64,000 nt of DNA, taken from assembly GCF_003121895.1 (NCBI RefSeq), contig NZ_QEWW01000005.1:33815-97814 (forward strand), read 5' to 3'. The DNA comes from Ignatzschineria cameli (lineage in GTDB: Bacteria; Pseudomonadota; Gammaproteobacteria; Cardiobacteriales; Wohlfahrtiimonadaceae). Of the stretch, positions 55,517 to 64,000 are shown one piece after another. Numbering within the stretch: position 1 is the first letter of the stretch; each line of letters begins with the position of its first letter. Made by a program: the position numbers and the translations under genes. The notes under the pieces are model-generated. The model was not told where the DNA came from, did no database searches, and saw only the letters and a program-made list of their open reading frames with translations.

Positions 55517-56794
55517 ATGAGTACAAAAGATACTGTCACCTTTAGAAATAATAGAACAGGACATGAAGCAGATTTTCCAATTTTGGATTCTGTTTATGGT
55601 AACTCTGTTATTGATATTGCGAAGTTAAACAATGAAATGTCGATGTTTAGCTATGACCCAGGATATGTCTCTACAGCAAGTTGTGAGAGTGCAATTACCT
55701 ATCTCGATGGTGAGAAGGGTGAGTTACTCTATCGTGGTTATCCTATCGAGCAGTTAGCAGCGAAGAAAGATTATCTTGATGTTGCTTATCTTCTTTGGAA
55801 CGGAGAGCTTCCAGATGAAGCACAATCAAAAGAGTTTAAAGAGATCATCATGACTCACTCTTTGATGCATGAGAATATGAAGAGTTTCCTTCAAGGATTC
55901 CGCTATGACTCTCATCCAATGGCGATGTTAGTAGGATCAGTTGCTTCAATGGCAGGTTTCTACCATGATAAAATGAATATCTTCGATCCAGAGCATCGCA
56001 TGATTATTGCTCATCGCTTAATCTCGAAAATGCCAACGATTGCGGCAGCTTGTTATAAGCATGGTCAAGGTCAGCCGATCCGTTATCCGCGTAATGATCT
56101 CTCCTATGCAGGAAACTTCTTACAGATGATGTTCTCAACGCCTTGTGCTGATTATGAAGTAGATCCGGTTGCAGAAAAAGCAATTGATGTGCTCTTTACG
56201 CTTCATGCAGACCATGAGCAAAATGCATCAACTTCAACTGTACGTTTAGCAGGTTCATCAGGTGCAGATCCATTTACAGCGATTGCATCAGGTATTGCTT
56301 CATTATGGGGACCATCACATGGTGGTGCGAACGAAGCAGTTCTTGTGATGCTAGAAGAGATTGGTGATGTTAGCAATATCGATAAATTTATTGCAAAAGC
56401 AAAAGATAAGAATGATCCATTCCGTTTAATGGGCTTTGGGCATCGTGTTTATAAAAACTTCGACCCACGTGCACGTATCATTAAAGGTATCGCTGATGAA
56501 GTATTGGCGAAATATGGTAACGATCCATTGATGGAGATTGCGGTTAAACTTGAAGAGATCGCGCTTAAAGATGAGTACTTCGTAGAGCGTAAACTCTATC
56601 CGAACGTGGACTTCTACTCAGGTATTATCTATAAAGCATTAGGAATTCCTGTTGAGATGTTTACACCAATGTTCGCAATCGCACGTACAAGTGGTTGGAT
56701 TAGCCATTGGGCAGAGATGATTTCTGATCCTCATATGAAGATTGGTCGTCCACGTCAACGTTATATCGGTCCAAAGATTCGTGATGTAAAATAA
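55517..56794 (+). CDS. gltA: Citrate synthase
   Basis: Type II citrate synthase of the TCA cycle, 425 residues (E. coli 427). It carries the N-terminal extension missing from PrpC at 26836-27993. The catalytic residues are in [15 protein letters not shown] (His) and [14 protein letters not shown] (His), with the Asp near [15 protein letters not shown]. In gammaproteobacteria this type is allosterically inhibited by NADH. CTGGAGG precedes the ATG. Confidence 0.95.
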   Translation: MSTKDTVTFRNNRTGHEADFPILDSVYGNSVIDIAKLNNEMSMFSYDPGYVSTASCESAITYLDGEKGELLYRGYPIEQLAAKKDYLDVAYLLWNGELPDEAQSKEFKEIIMTHSLMHENMKSFLQGFRYDSHPMAMLVGSVASMAGFYHDKMNIFDPEHRMIIAHRLISKMPTIAAACYKHGQGQPIRYPRNDLSYAGNFLQMMFSTPCADYEVDPVAEKAIDVLFTLHADHEQNASTSTVRLAGSSGADPFTAIASGIASLWGPSHGGANEAVLVMLEEIGDVSNIDKFIAKAKDKNDPFRLMGFGHRVYKNFDPRARIIKGIADEVLAKYGNDPLMEIAVKLEEIALKDEYFVERKLYPNVDFYSGIIYKALGIPVEMFTPMFAIARTSGWISHWAEMISDPHMKIGRPRQRYIGPKIRDVK

Positions 56795-56878
56795 GCTCTC
56801 GATAGAGATTGTTTTCGATCGTTTTTGGAACGATTATCTTCTCAAGTTGAAATTTGAGTGATAACAATAAATAATAGG

Positions 56879-58227
<1,349 letters not shown>

Positions 58228-58320
58228 CATCTTTTTCTCTGGTGAAGCATTGCTTGATTGAACGAAATTAATCGAGTCAAATACCAGGTAGAAGCTGTAA
58301 TTATCAAAACAAATTTGAAT

Positions 58321-58350
58321 TAGGACTAATATGGTACTATATTAGTCCTA
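58321..58350 (+). promoter_or_regulatory. 12-bp perfect palindrome upstream of the suf regulator
   Basis: TAGGACTAATAT (58321-58332) and ATATTAGTCCTA (58339-58350) around GGTACT, 26 bases before the regulator's start codon. The halves hold GACTA/TAGTC, as in IscR-type Rrf2 sites but with wider spacing. An autoregulatory operator is likely; a terminator of eno (followed by TATTTATTTTTA) is the other reading. Confidence 0.65.
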
Positions 58351-58375
58351 TATTTATTTTTAGAGAGTCTTAACA

Positions 58376-58813
58376 TTGAGAATTACCCGAGAAACAGATT
58401 ATGCCTTACTTGTTCTTACTAAGCTTGCGGTAAGAGAAGAGAGAATGAGTGCATCAACGCTAGCGGAGATCTGTGATCTAAATGTCTCTTTGGTGAGTAA
58501 AGTTTTGAAGCTTCTTGTAAAAGCGGAGCTCTTAACATCAACAAGAGGCGTTTATGGAGGATATCAATTACAGAAGTCTCCTGAGGAGATTACGTTACTT
58601 GATGTCATTGAGGCAATTGAAGGACCCGTTGCGATGAATGCTTGTAATGATCTTGAGAATCCTTGTGATAAAGCGATAGATTGTCAATTAGCACCGCATT
58701 GGCGAGTGATCAATCAGCAACTCTATAAGAGTTTTTCTGAGGTGACATTGCTATCTCTTCTCGGCTCACCGAGTGATCTAAAAGCAGAAATGAATGTGAT
58801 AGATCTCTTATAA
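58376..58813 (+). CDS. Rrf2-family regulator of the suf operon
   Basis: Iron-sulfur-sensing transcription factor of 145 residues, akin to IscR. Winged helix at the N-terminus (MRITRETDYALLVLTKLA, LNVSLVSKVLKLLVKAELL, RGVYGGYQL). The cluster ligands are Cys in ACNDLENPCDKAIDCQL, a CX6CX5C array. TTG at 58376 is the only credible start. It precedes sufB by 33 bases, so it should control the suf genes and itself through the upstream palindrome. Confidence 0.88.
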   Translation: MRITRETDYALLVLTKLAVREERMSASTLAEICDLNVSLVSKVLKLLVKAELLTSTRGVYGGYQLQKSPEEITLLDVIEAIEGPVAMNACNDLENPCDKAIDCQLAPHWRVINQQLYKSFSEVTLLSLLGSPSDLKAEMNVIDLL

Positions 58814-58846
58814 ACTAATTTTTTAAGATAATAAAATAGAACGATT

Positions 58847-60304
58847 ATGACAGCAGAAATAACAGAAAAAGATAGAATTGAGGCGCTTGCCGGTGAAGAG
58901 TATAAGTATGGCTTCACAACTGAAATCGAGCAAGAAACCCTTCCACCGGGATTAGATGAAGATGTCATCCGTAAAATATCCCAAATTAAGAATGAACCTG
59001 AGTGGTTGTTAGAGTATCGCTTAACCGCTTATCGTGCATGGTTAGAGATGGAATCTCCCGATTGGGCGCATCTCAATATTGATCCAATCGATTACCAGGC
59101 AATCTCTTACTACTCAGCTCCTAAGTCGATGGCAGATGGACCCAAGAGCTTAGATGAAGTTGATCCAGAGCTTCTCTATACTTATGAACGTTTAGGGATT
59201 CCTCTCGAAGAGCAGAAGATTTTAGCCGGTGTTGCTGTAGATGCGGTATTTGACTCTGTTTCAGTAGCAACAAGTTATAAGGATCGTTTATTAGAGCAGG
59301 GCATTATCTTCTGCTCCTTTAGTGAAGCGGTTCAGGAATATCCTGAGCTGGTCAGAGAACATTTAGGTTCAGTCGTTCCTCATGATGATAACTACTTTGC
59401 AGCTCTTAATGCGGCGGTCTTTACCGATGGTTCCTTTGTCTATATTCCAAAAGGAAAACGTTGCCCGATGGAGCTCTCCACCTATTTCCGTATCAATGCT
59501 TCAAATACAGGGCAGTTTGAGCGGACATTGATTGTGGCAGATGAGGGAAGTTATGTCTCCTATCTTGAAGGATGTACCGCGCCTCAAAGAGATGAGAATC
59601 AACTCCATGCGGCAGTCGTTGAGTTAGTTGCAAAAGCGAAAGCAACGATTAAGTACTCAACAGTTCAGAACTGGTATCCCGGTGATGAAGAGGGCAAGGG
59701 GGGGATCTATAACTTTGTAACAAAACGGGGGATCTGTGAAGGATTCCAATCGAAGATTACTTGGACTCAGGTTGAAACCGGATCTTCGATCACCTGGAAA
59801 TATCCAAGCTGCATCTTAAAAGGGGATGAGTCTGTTGGTGAATTCTACTCCGTTGCACTTGTAAAAGATCGTCAGCAAGCAGATACCGGAACGAAGATGA
59901 TCCATATTGGTAAAAATACTCGTTCCACCATTATCTCTAAGGGGATCTCTGCAGGTTATTCAGAAAACTCCTATCGAGGATTGGTGAGAATCGGACCTAA
60001 TGCGACCGGCTCACACAACTATTCTCAATGTGATTCTCTCTTAATGGGAGATAAGTGTGGAGCGCATACTTTCCCTTATATCGATGTTCGTAACTCAAGC
60101 TCAAAAGTAGAGCATGAAGCATCGACTTCAAAAATCTCCGAAGAACAGCTCTTCTACTGCCAGCAACGTGGACTCACTGAAGAGGATGCAATCAACCTTA
60201 TTGTCAATGGTTACTGTAAAGAGATCTTTGATGAATTGCCGATGGAGTTCGCAGTTGAGGCTCAAAAACTGATCGAGCTACGATTAGAAGGCAGCGTAGG
60301 TTAA
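58847..60304 (+). CDS. sufB: Fe-S assembly scaffold SufB
   Basis: Scaffold of the SufBC2D complex that builds Fe-S clusters. 485 residues (E. coli 495). [21 protein letters not shown] at the N-terminus, [25 protein letters not shown] [22 protein letters not shown], the beta-helix core, and [12 protein letters not shown] with the C-terminal helical domain (Glu/Cys cluster ligands in [12 protein letters not shown]) are present. First structural gene of the operon. Confidence 0.95.
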   Translation: MTAEITEKDRIEALAGEEYKYGFTTEIEQETLPPGLDEDVIRKISQIKNEPEWLLEYRLTAYRAWLEMESPDWAHLNIDPIDYQAISYYSAPKSMADGPKSLDEVDPELLYTYERLGIPLEEQKILAGVAVDAVFDSVSVATSYKDRLLEQGIIFCSFSEAVQEYPELVREHLGSVVPHDDNYFAALNAAVFTDGSFVYIPKGKRCPMELSTYFRINASNTGQFERTLIVADEGSYVSYLEGCTAPQRDENQLHAAVVELVAKAKATIKYSTVQNWYPGDEEGKGGIYNFVTKRGICEGFQSKITWTQVETGSSITWKYPSCILKGDESVGEFYSVALVKDRQQADTGTKMIHIGKNTRSTIISKGISAGYSENSYRGLVRIGPNATGSHNYSQCDSLLMGDKCGAHTFPYIDVRNSSSKVEHEASTSKISEEQLFYCQQRGLTEEDAINLIVNGYCKEIFDELPMEFAVEAQKLIELRLEGSVG

Positions 60305-60391
60305 GTTGGGACTAAATAGTGTAGCGTCATCATGATTGTTGAGAATGGCGTCAGAAATAACGATTACAAAATTAATAACGAGAGTAGAAAT

Positions 60392-61162
60392 ATGTTACAG
60401 ATTATCAATTTACATGTAGAAGTAGATGGCAATGAGATCCTTAAGGGCGTGACCTTAAATATTGAAGCGGGAAAAGTCCATGCAATTATGGGACCTAACG
60501 GTTCAGGAAAGAGCACCTTAGCCAATATTATTGTTGGGAAAGAGGGTTATGAGATTACAGAAGGCGATATCCTCTTTGAAGGTAAGAGTATCTTAGAGAT
60601 GGATCCAGATGAGCGCGCGCAGATGGGGATCTTTTTAGGTTTTCAATATCCTGCTGAGCTCCCAGGAGTCAACAATCACTACTTCTTAAGAAGTGCACTC
60701 AATGCAATTCGTAAATCTCGTGGTGAAGCAGCAGTTGACGCTTTAGAATTCTATGAGCTTCTACAAGAGAAGATGAAGACGGTGAAAATGGATGCCTCTT
60801 TCTTAAAGAGAGCTGTGAATGCTGGATTCTCTGGTGGTGAGAAGAAGCGTAATGAAATTTTACAGATGTTAGTGCTTGAGCCTAAATTAGCGGTTCTTGA
60901 TGAGACCGATTCAGGACTCGATATTGATGCGCTTCGTGTAATCTCTGAGGGGATTAACTCATTGAGAGATCAAAATCGTGGCTTTCTCTTGATTACGCAC
61001 TATCAAAGATTGCTCGATTATGTCCAACCAGACTTCGTCCATGTAATGACCGATGGCAAGATTGTGAAAAGTGGTGGTAAAGAGTTAGCACTAGAGCTCG
61101 AAAAAGAGGGTTACGTTGCCTTCCGTGGTGAAGAAGCTGGCGGAACTCGTATTCATAAGTAA
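60392..61162 (+). CDS. sufC: Fe-S assembly ATPase SufC
   Basis: ABC ATPase of the SufBCD complex, 256 residues. Walker [10 protein letters not shown], signature [12 protein letters not shown], Walker [17 protein letters not shown], and the H-loop in LITHYQ are intact. I start at ATG 60392, matching the usual SufC N-terminus ([11 protein letters not shown]); a frame from 60332 adds 20 unsupported residues. sufD follows 10 bases later. Confidence 0.95.
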   Translation: MLQIINLHVEVDGNEILKGVTLNIEAGKVHAIMGPNGSGKSTLANIIVGKEGYEITEGDILFEGKSILEMDPDERAQMGIFLGFQYPAELPGVNNHYFLRSALNAIRKSRGEAAVDALEFYELLQEKMKTVKMDASFLKRAVNAGFSGGEKKRNEILQMLVLEPKLAVLDETDSGLDIDALRVISEGINSLRDQNRGFLLITHYQRLLDYVQPDFVHVMTDGKIVKSGGKELALELEKEGYVAFRGEEAGGTRIHK

Positions 61163-61172
61163 GGAGAGATCA

Positions 61173-62255
61173 ATGCTAACAGTATATAAAGAGAATGCTT
61201 CAAAAGAGCGGTTTAGAGATACCCCATTACGAAAAGTGATCTCTGTTGATTGGAAGGCTCCTGTTTCACGTGAAACAGCCGCCCCTATTACAGAAGTTTT
61301 ACCTGAAAATGGTGTTGTTCTGCCGATCTATAATGGAGAGGTCAGTGTTCGTTGGATCAGCGAGTTGACGTTACCGGAAGGATTACTGGTACGTGGAACC
61401 GAGCAACGATTAGAAATTAAAGTGGTGGAAGGGGCAAAGATCGATCGCCCAATCGTGATTTACCATTTTTCTGATGCTAAAGATCAGGCGACTCAGATCG
61501 ATTTCAATATCGATATTACGATTGAGAAGGCGGCAGATATCTCCTTACTTCTAGTTGAAGCAGGAGAAGGACACTACCTTAACTTAGGAAAAGTTCATGC
61601 GGATATCGCTTCTGAGGCAAAAGTAGAGTTTGTTCGAGCAGGGCTTAATGGCGCTAAAGGATCTTCTCTCTTTGATTTCACCTCTGAACAGGCAGAGAAG
61701 AGTCATGTTCATTATATGAGCTATCAAGCAAAAGGAGAGATCTCTCGATCTGATATTCATCTCCATATGAATGGTGAGGATGCTTTTACTGATCTTAATA
61801 TCTTAAATATCGCAGAAGGAAGAGAGCATATCTCCCATATTGTCGATATGGACCATCGAGTTGCCAATTGTGAAAGTCGTCAACAGGTCAAAAATATCTT
61901 AAAAGATCGTGCGGAATCTATTTTTGATGCACAGATTCATGTCTATCAAGATGCGCAAAAGATCAATGCAGATCAGATGACCCGTTCGTTACTCCTCAAT
62001 GATGGGGCTCGAGCACTTACCATTCCTCGATTACTAATCTATGCTGATGATGTTCGTTGTACACATGGTGCGACCGTGGGCTTTATCGATCCAGATCATC
62101 TCTTCTATCTACGTACACGAGGAATTTCTGATGCTGAAGCAAAGCGGATCTTAATTCGCGCTTATGCCGTGGAGATTCTAGAGTCAATTGAGTCAAAATC
62201 GATTAGTGCGTGGCTCCATCATCAATTAGATAAAGATATTGAACAATTGATGTAG
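61173..62255 (+). CDS. sufD: Fe-S assembly protein SufD
   Basis: Paralog of SufB that completes the scaffold complex and helps bring iron. 360 residues (E. coli 423). The conserved C-terminal block is HGATVGFIDPDHLFYLRTRGISDAEAKRILIRAYA. ATG 61173 has a good AAGGAG eight bases upstream; a frame from 61116 overlaps sufC and is rejected. The shorter N-terminus is notable but the core is complete. Confidence 0.93.
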   Translation: MLTVYKENASKERFRDTPLRKVISVDWKAPVSRETAAPITEVLPENGVVLPIYNGEVSVRWISELTLPEGLLVRGTEQRLEIKVVEGAKIDRPIVIYHFSDAKDQATQIDFNIDITIEKAADISLLLVEAGEGHYLNLGKVHADIASEAKVEFVRAGLNGAKGSSLFDFTSEQAEKSHVHYMSYQAKGEISRSDIHLHMNGEDAFTDLNILNIAEGREHISHIVDMDHRVANCESRQQVKNILKDRAESIFDAQIHVYQDAQKINADQMTRSLLLNDGARALTIPRLLIYADDVRCTHGATVGFIDPDHLFYLRTRGISDAEAKRILIRAYAVEILESIESKSISAWLHHQLDKDIEQLM

Positions 62256-62278
62256 TGATAGTAGTGGGGCAGTAGGAT

Positions 62279-62337
62279 AGAGGTGATATCAATTATCTAA
62301 AATAGTTGATATGAAAGTATGTAAAGGTATCACCTTC
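62279..62337 (+). other. Nested hairpin between sufD and sufS
   Basis: ATATCAATTAT pairs with ATAGTTGATAT (about 62286-62312), enclosed by AGGTGATA and TATCACCT. It is upstream of the terminator at 62358. Its role is unknown. Confidence 0.4.
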
Positions 62338-62357
62338 TCGATCTTGGTATAAAGAGC

Positions 62358-62415
62358 GGCTATAACTATCACCGGCATCACCCTTTGCTGGCACCGGTTA
62401 TAGCCCTTTTATTAT
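62358..62415 (+). terminator. Terminator separating sufBCD from sufS
   Basis: GGCTATAAC/GTTATAGCC outer stem with an inner GC-rich stem (CCGGC/GCTGG), then CTTTTATT. Confidence 0.72.
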
Positions 62416-62599
62416 CGAAAGGAATAGTCTTTATCGAGGGTCTATTTATTTTTGAAAGATGAGTAAGACTTATAAGCGCTATAATTTTTGTGGTTTTTAT
62501 AGTTATTTGTATCTCTACCTACAACTCCTCTTTAAATAGAATTTTTTAAAAATGGAATCTTTTAAACTCTAAATCAAAAATCATCAGCAGAGGTATCGC

Positions 62600-63817
62600 A
62601 TGATCGCATTGCCAGAAATTCGTCAACAGTTCCCTATATTTAATGAAACGGTGAAAGGAACGCAGGTAGCTTTTTTAGATACCGGCGCTTCTGCACAGAA
62701 ACCTCAAGTGGTGATCGATGCCGAAAGAGAGGTTTATGAAAAATATTATGCCAATATTCATCGCGGGGTCTACTACTTTAGTGAAAAATCAACTCAAGAA
62801 TATGAGTTGGTCCGTGATGTTGTTCGTCAGTTTATTGGCGCAGAGGATTCTCGTCAGGTTATCTTTACAAAAGGAACCACTGAGAGCATCAACTTAGTTG
62901 CTCAAAGTTATGGGCGAAAAGTTTTAACACCGGGAGATATAGTAATTATCTCAGAGATGGAACACCATGCGAATATTGTTCCCTGGCAGATGATCTGTGA
63001 AGAGAGAGGTGCAGAGCTCAAAGTGATCCCTATTAATGATCAAGGGGAACTTCTACTCGATCGCTATTTGGAGATGTTAAGTGATCGTGTCAAGATTGTC
63101 TCTGTAACGCAGGTCTCAAATGTGTTAGGAACGATTAACGATGTAAAATTGATTATCGATGAGGCGCACAAAATGGGTGCTAAGGTTCTGATTGATGGTG
63201 CGCAAGGTGCTGTTCATCAGCCTCTGAATGTCACTGAGCTTAATGTTGATTTCTATGCTTTCTCCGCCCATAAACTCTATGGACCCACCGGTGTTGGCAT
63301 TCTCTATGGTAAAAGAGAGTTATTAGAAGCGATGCCACCCTATCAGACAGGGGGAGATATGATCGACCTTGTCACTTTTGAAAAGACAACATTTGCACCA
63401 CTACCCAATAAATTTGAGGCAGGAACGCCTAATATTGCAGGGGTTATTGCTTTTGGAAAAGCTCTTGAATGGGTCGAGAGTGTGGGGTTTGAGACTATTA
63501 CTTCTCATGAAAATGCACTGCTTGATTATACGATGGAGCAGTTAGCGCAAATCCCAGAGGTAAGAGTGATCGGTACAGCTAAAGAGAAGGTTGGTGTTAT
63601 CTCATTTGTTGTTAAGGGGATTCATCCGCATGATATTGGAACATTATTAGATCATGAAGGGGTTGCCATTCGTGTAGGGCATCATTGTGCACAACCTTTA
63701 ATGCGAAGAATGGATGTGCCGGCGACCGCAAGAATCTCTTTTGGAGTCTACAATAGTAGTGAAGATGTCGATCGTTTAATTGCCGGACTCAAAAAAATTA
63801 TTAAACTCTTTGGATAG
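62600..63817 (+). CDS. sufS: Cysteine desulfurase SufS
   Basis: PLP enzyme that removes sulfur from cysteine for SufBCD. 405 residues (E. coli 406). The PLP Lys is in AFSAHKLYGPTGVG, the persulfide Cys in RVGHHCAQPLM. HANIVPW and TTESINLVAQSYG are typical of group II. A sulfur acceptor (SufE/SufU) is not in the window. It is cut off from sufBCD by a terminator, so it may have its own promoter in 62416-62599. Confidence 0.94.
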   Translation: MIALPEIRQQFPIFNETVKGTQVAFLDTGASAQKPQVVIDAEREVYEKYYANIHRGVYYFSEKSTQEYELVRDVVRQFIGAEDSRQVIFTKGTTESINLVAQSYGRKVLTPGDIVIISEMEHHANIVPWQMICEERGAELKVIPINDQGELLLDRYLEMLSDRVKIVSVTQVSNVLGTINDVKLIIDEAHKMGAKVLIDGAQGAVHQPLNVTELNVDFYAFSAHKLYGPTGVGILYGKRELLEAMPPYQTGGDMIDLVTFEKTTFAPLPNKFEAGTPNIAGVIAFGKALEWVESVGFETITSHENALLDYTMEQLAQIPEVRVIGTAKEKVGVISFVVKGIHPHDIGTLLDHEGVAIRVGHHCAQPLMRRMDVPATARISFGVYNSSEDVDRLIAGLKKIIKLFG

Positions 63818-63913
63818 ACTGAAAAGAGTCTATCTCATAAAAGAGAGATTATAGAAGAAGTTAACCTGTGATTAATCAATAGATTACTGAATAGGTTGTA
63901 TCGTCGATGATTA

Positions 63914-63957
63914 AAGGCTAACTTGCCTTAAGTAATGAAAGTCAGTTAGCTTTTTTC
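63914..63957 (+). terminator. Terminator after sufS
   Basis: GCTAACT/AGTTAGC stem with AAAG and T6 flanks; long 20-nt loop. Confidence 0.72.
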
Positions 63958-64000
63958 TTCTCTTTCTATATATTTTCCTTGTTGGTTATCTTTTGATCAC

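Overview
The window reads as a chromosomal segment of a low-GC gammaproteobacterium. Supporting signs are the metY-rimP-nusA-infB-rbfA-truB gene order, an FNR with the CX2CX5C cluster, a suf operon and a Lol system. The gene set and base composition fit the Cardiobacteriales (Ignatzschineria/Wohlfahrtiimonas type), but that placement is an inference. I see no phage, insertion sequence or CRISPR array.

Layout. 0-7 kb: paired tRNA-Thr and tRNA-Lys genes, tmcA, an aromatic amino acid permease, fnr and a two-gene SMR exporter. 7-14.6 kb: the initiator-tRNA/translation-factor operon and icd. 15-22.7 kb: a cold shock gene, folK, rdgB, a DnaA-box-rich region around brnQ, an amino acid binding protein, aroA, a lone gspG and truC. 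23-30 kb: an MFS transporter, queF under a preQ1 riboswitch, and the methylcitrate genes prpB, prpC and prpD. 30-36 kb: a secreted serine hydrolase, DUF1622, pyrF-pyrE with an attenuator, a structured 180-bp-spaced repeat pair, and a Fur-box siderophore-binding protein. 36-47 kb: trpL-trpE, a BASS symporter, two tandem poxB genes and a TAXI-TRAP transporter. 47.5-64 kb: holA, scpB, a lolC/lolD pair, dedA, rho, rpmE2, pyrD, gltA, eno, and an Rrf2 regulator with sufBCD and sufS.

Physiology. The genes suggest aerobic growth on organic and amino acids: propionate oxidation by methylcitrate, gltA and an Icd whose cofactor pocket looks NAD-type, quinone-linked pyruvate oxidation by two PoxB copies, and uptake systems for amino acids and carboxylates. 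Transcript-level control is unusually visible. There are textbook-like leader-peptide attenuators before trpE and pyrF, and a preQ1-I aptamer overlapped by a 15-codon ORF before queF.

The most important observation is a candidate replication origin. Four perfect and four near-consensus DnaA boxes lie between rdgB and brnQ (16.8-17.0 kb). Hand counts show the + strand changing from C-rich to G-rich across this point, and perfect TTATCCACA boxes are strongly over-represented to its right. No one of these is proof alone, but together they make oriC or another DnaA-binding locus a serious candidate.
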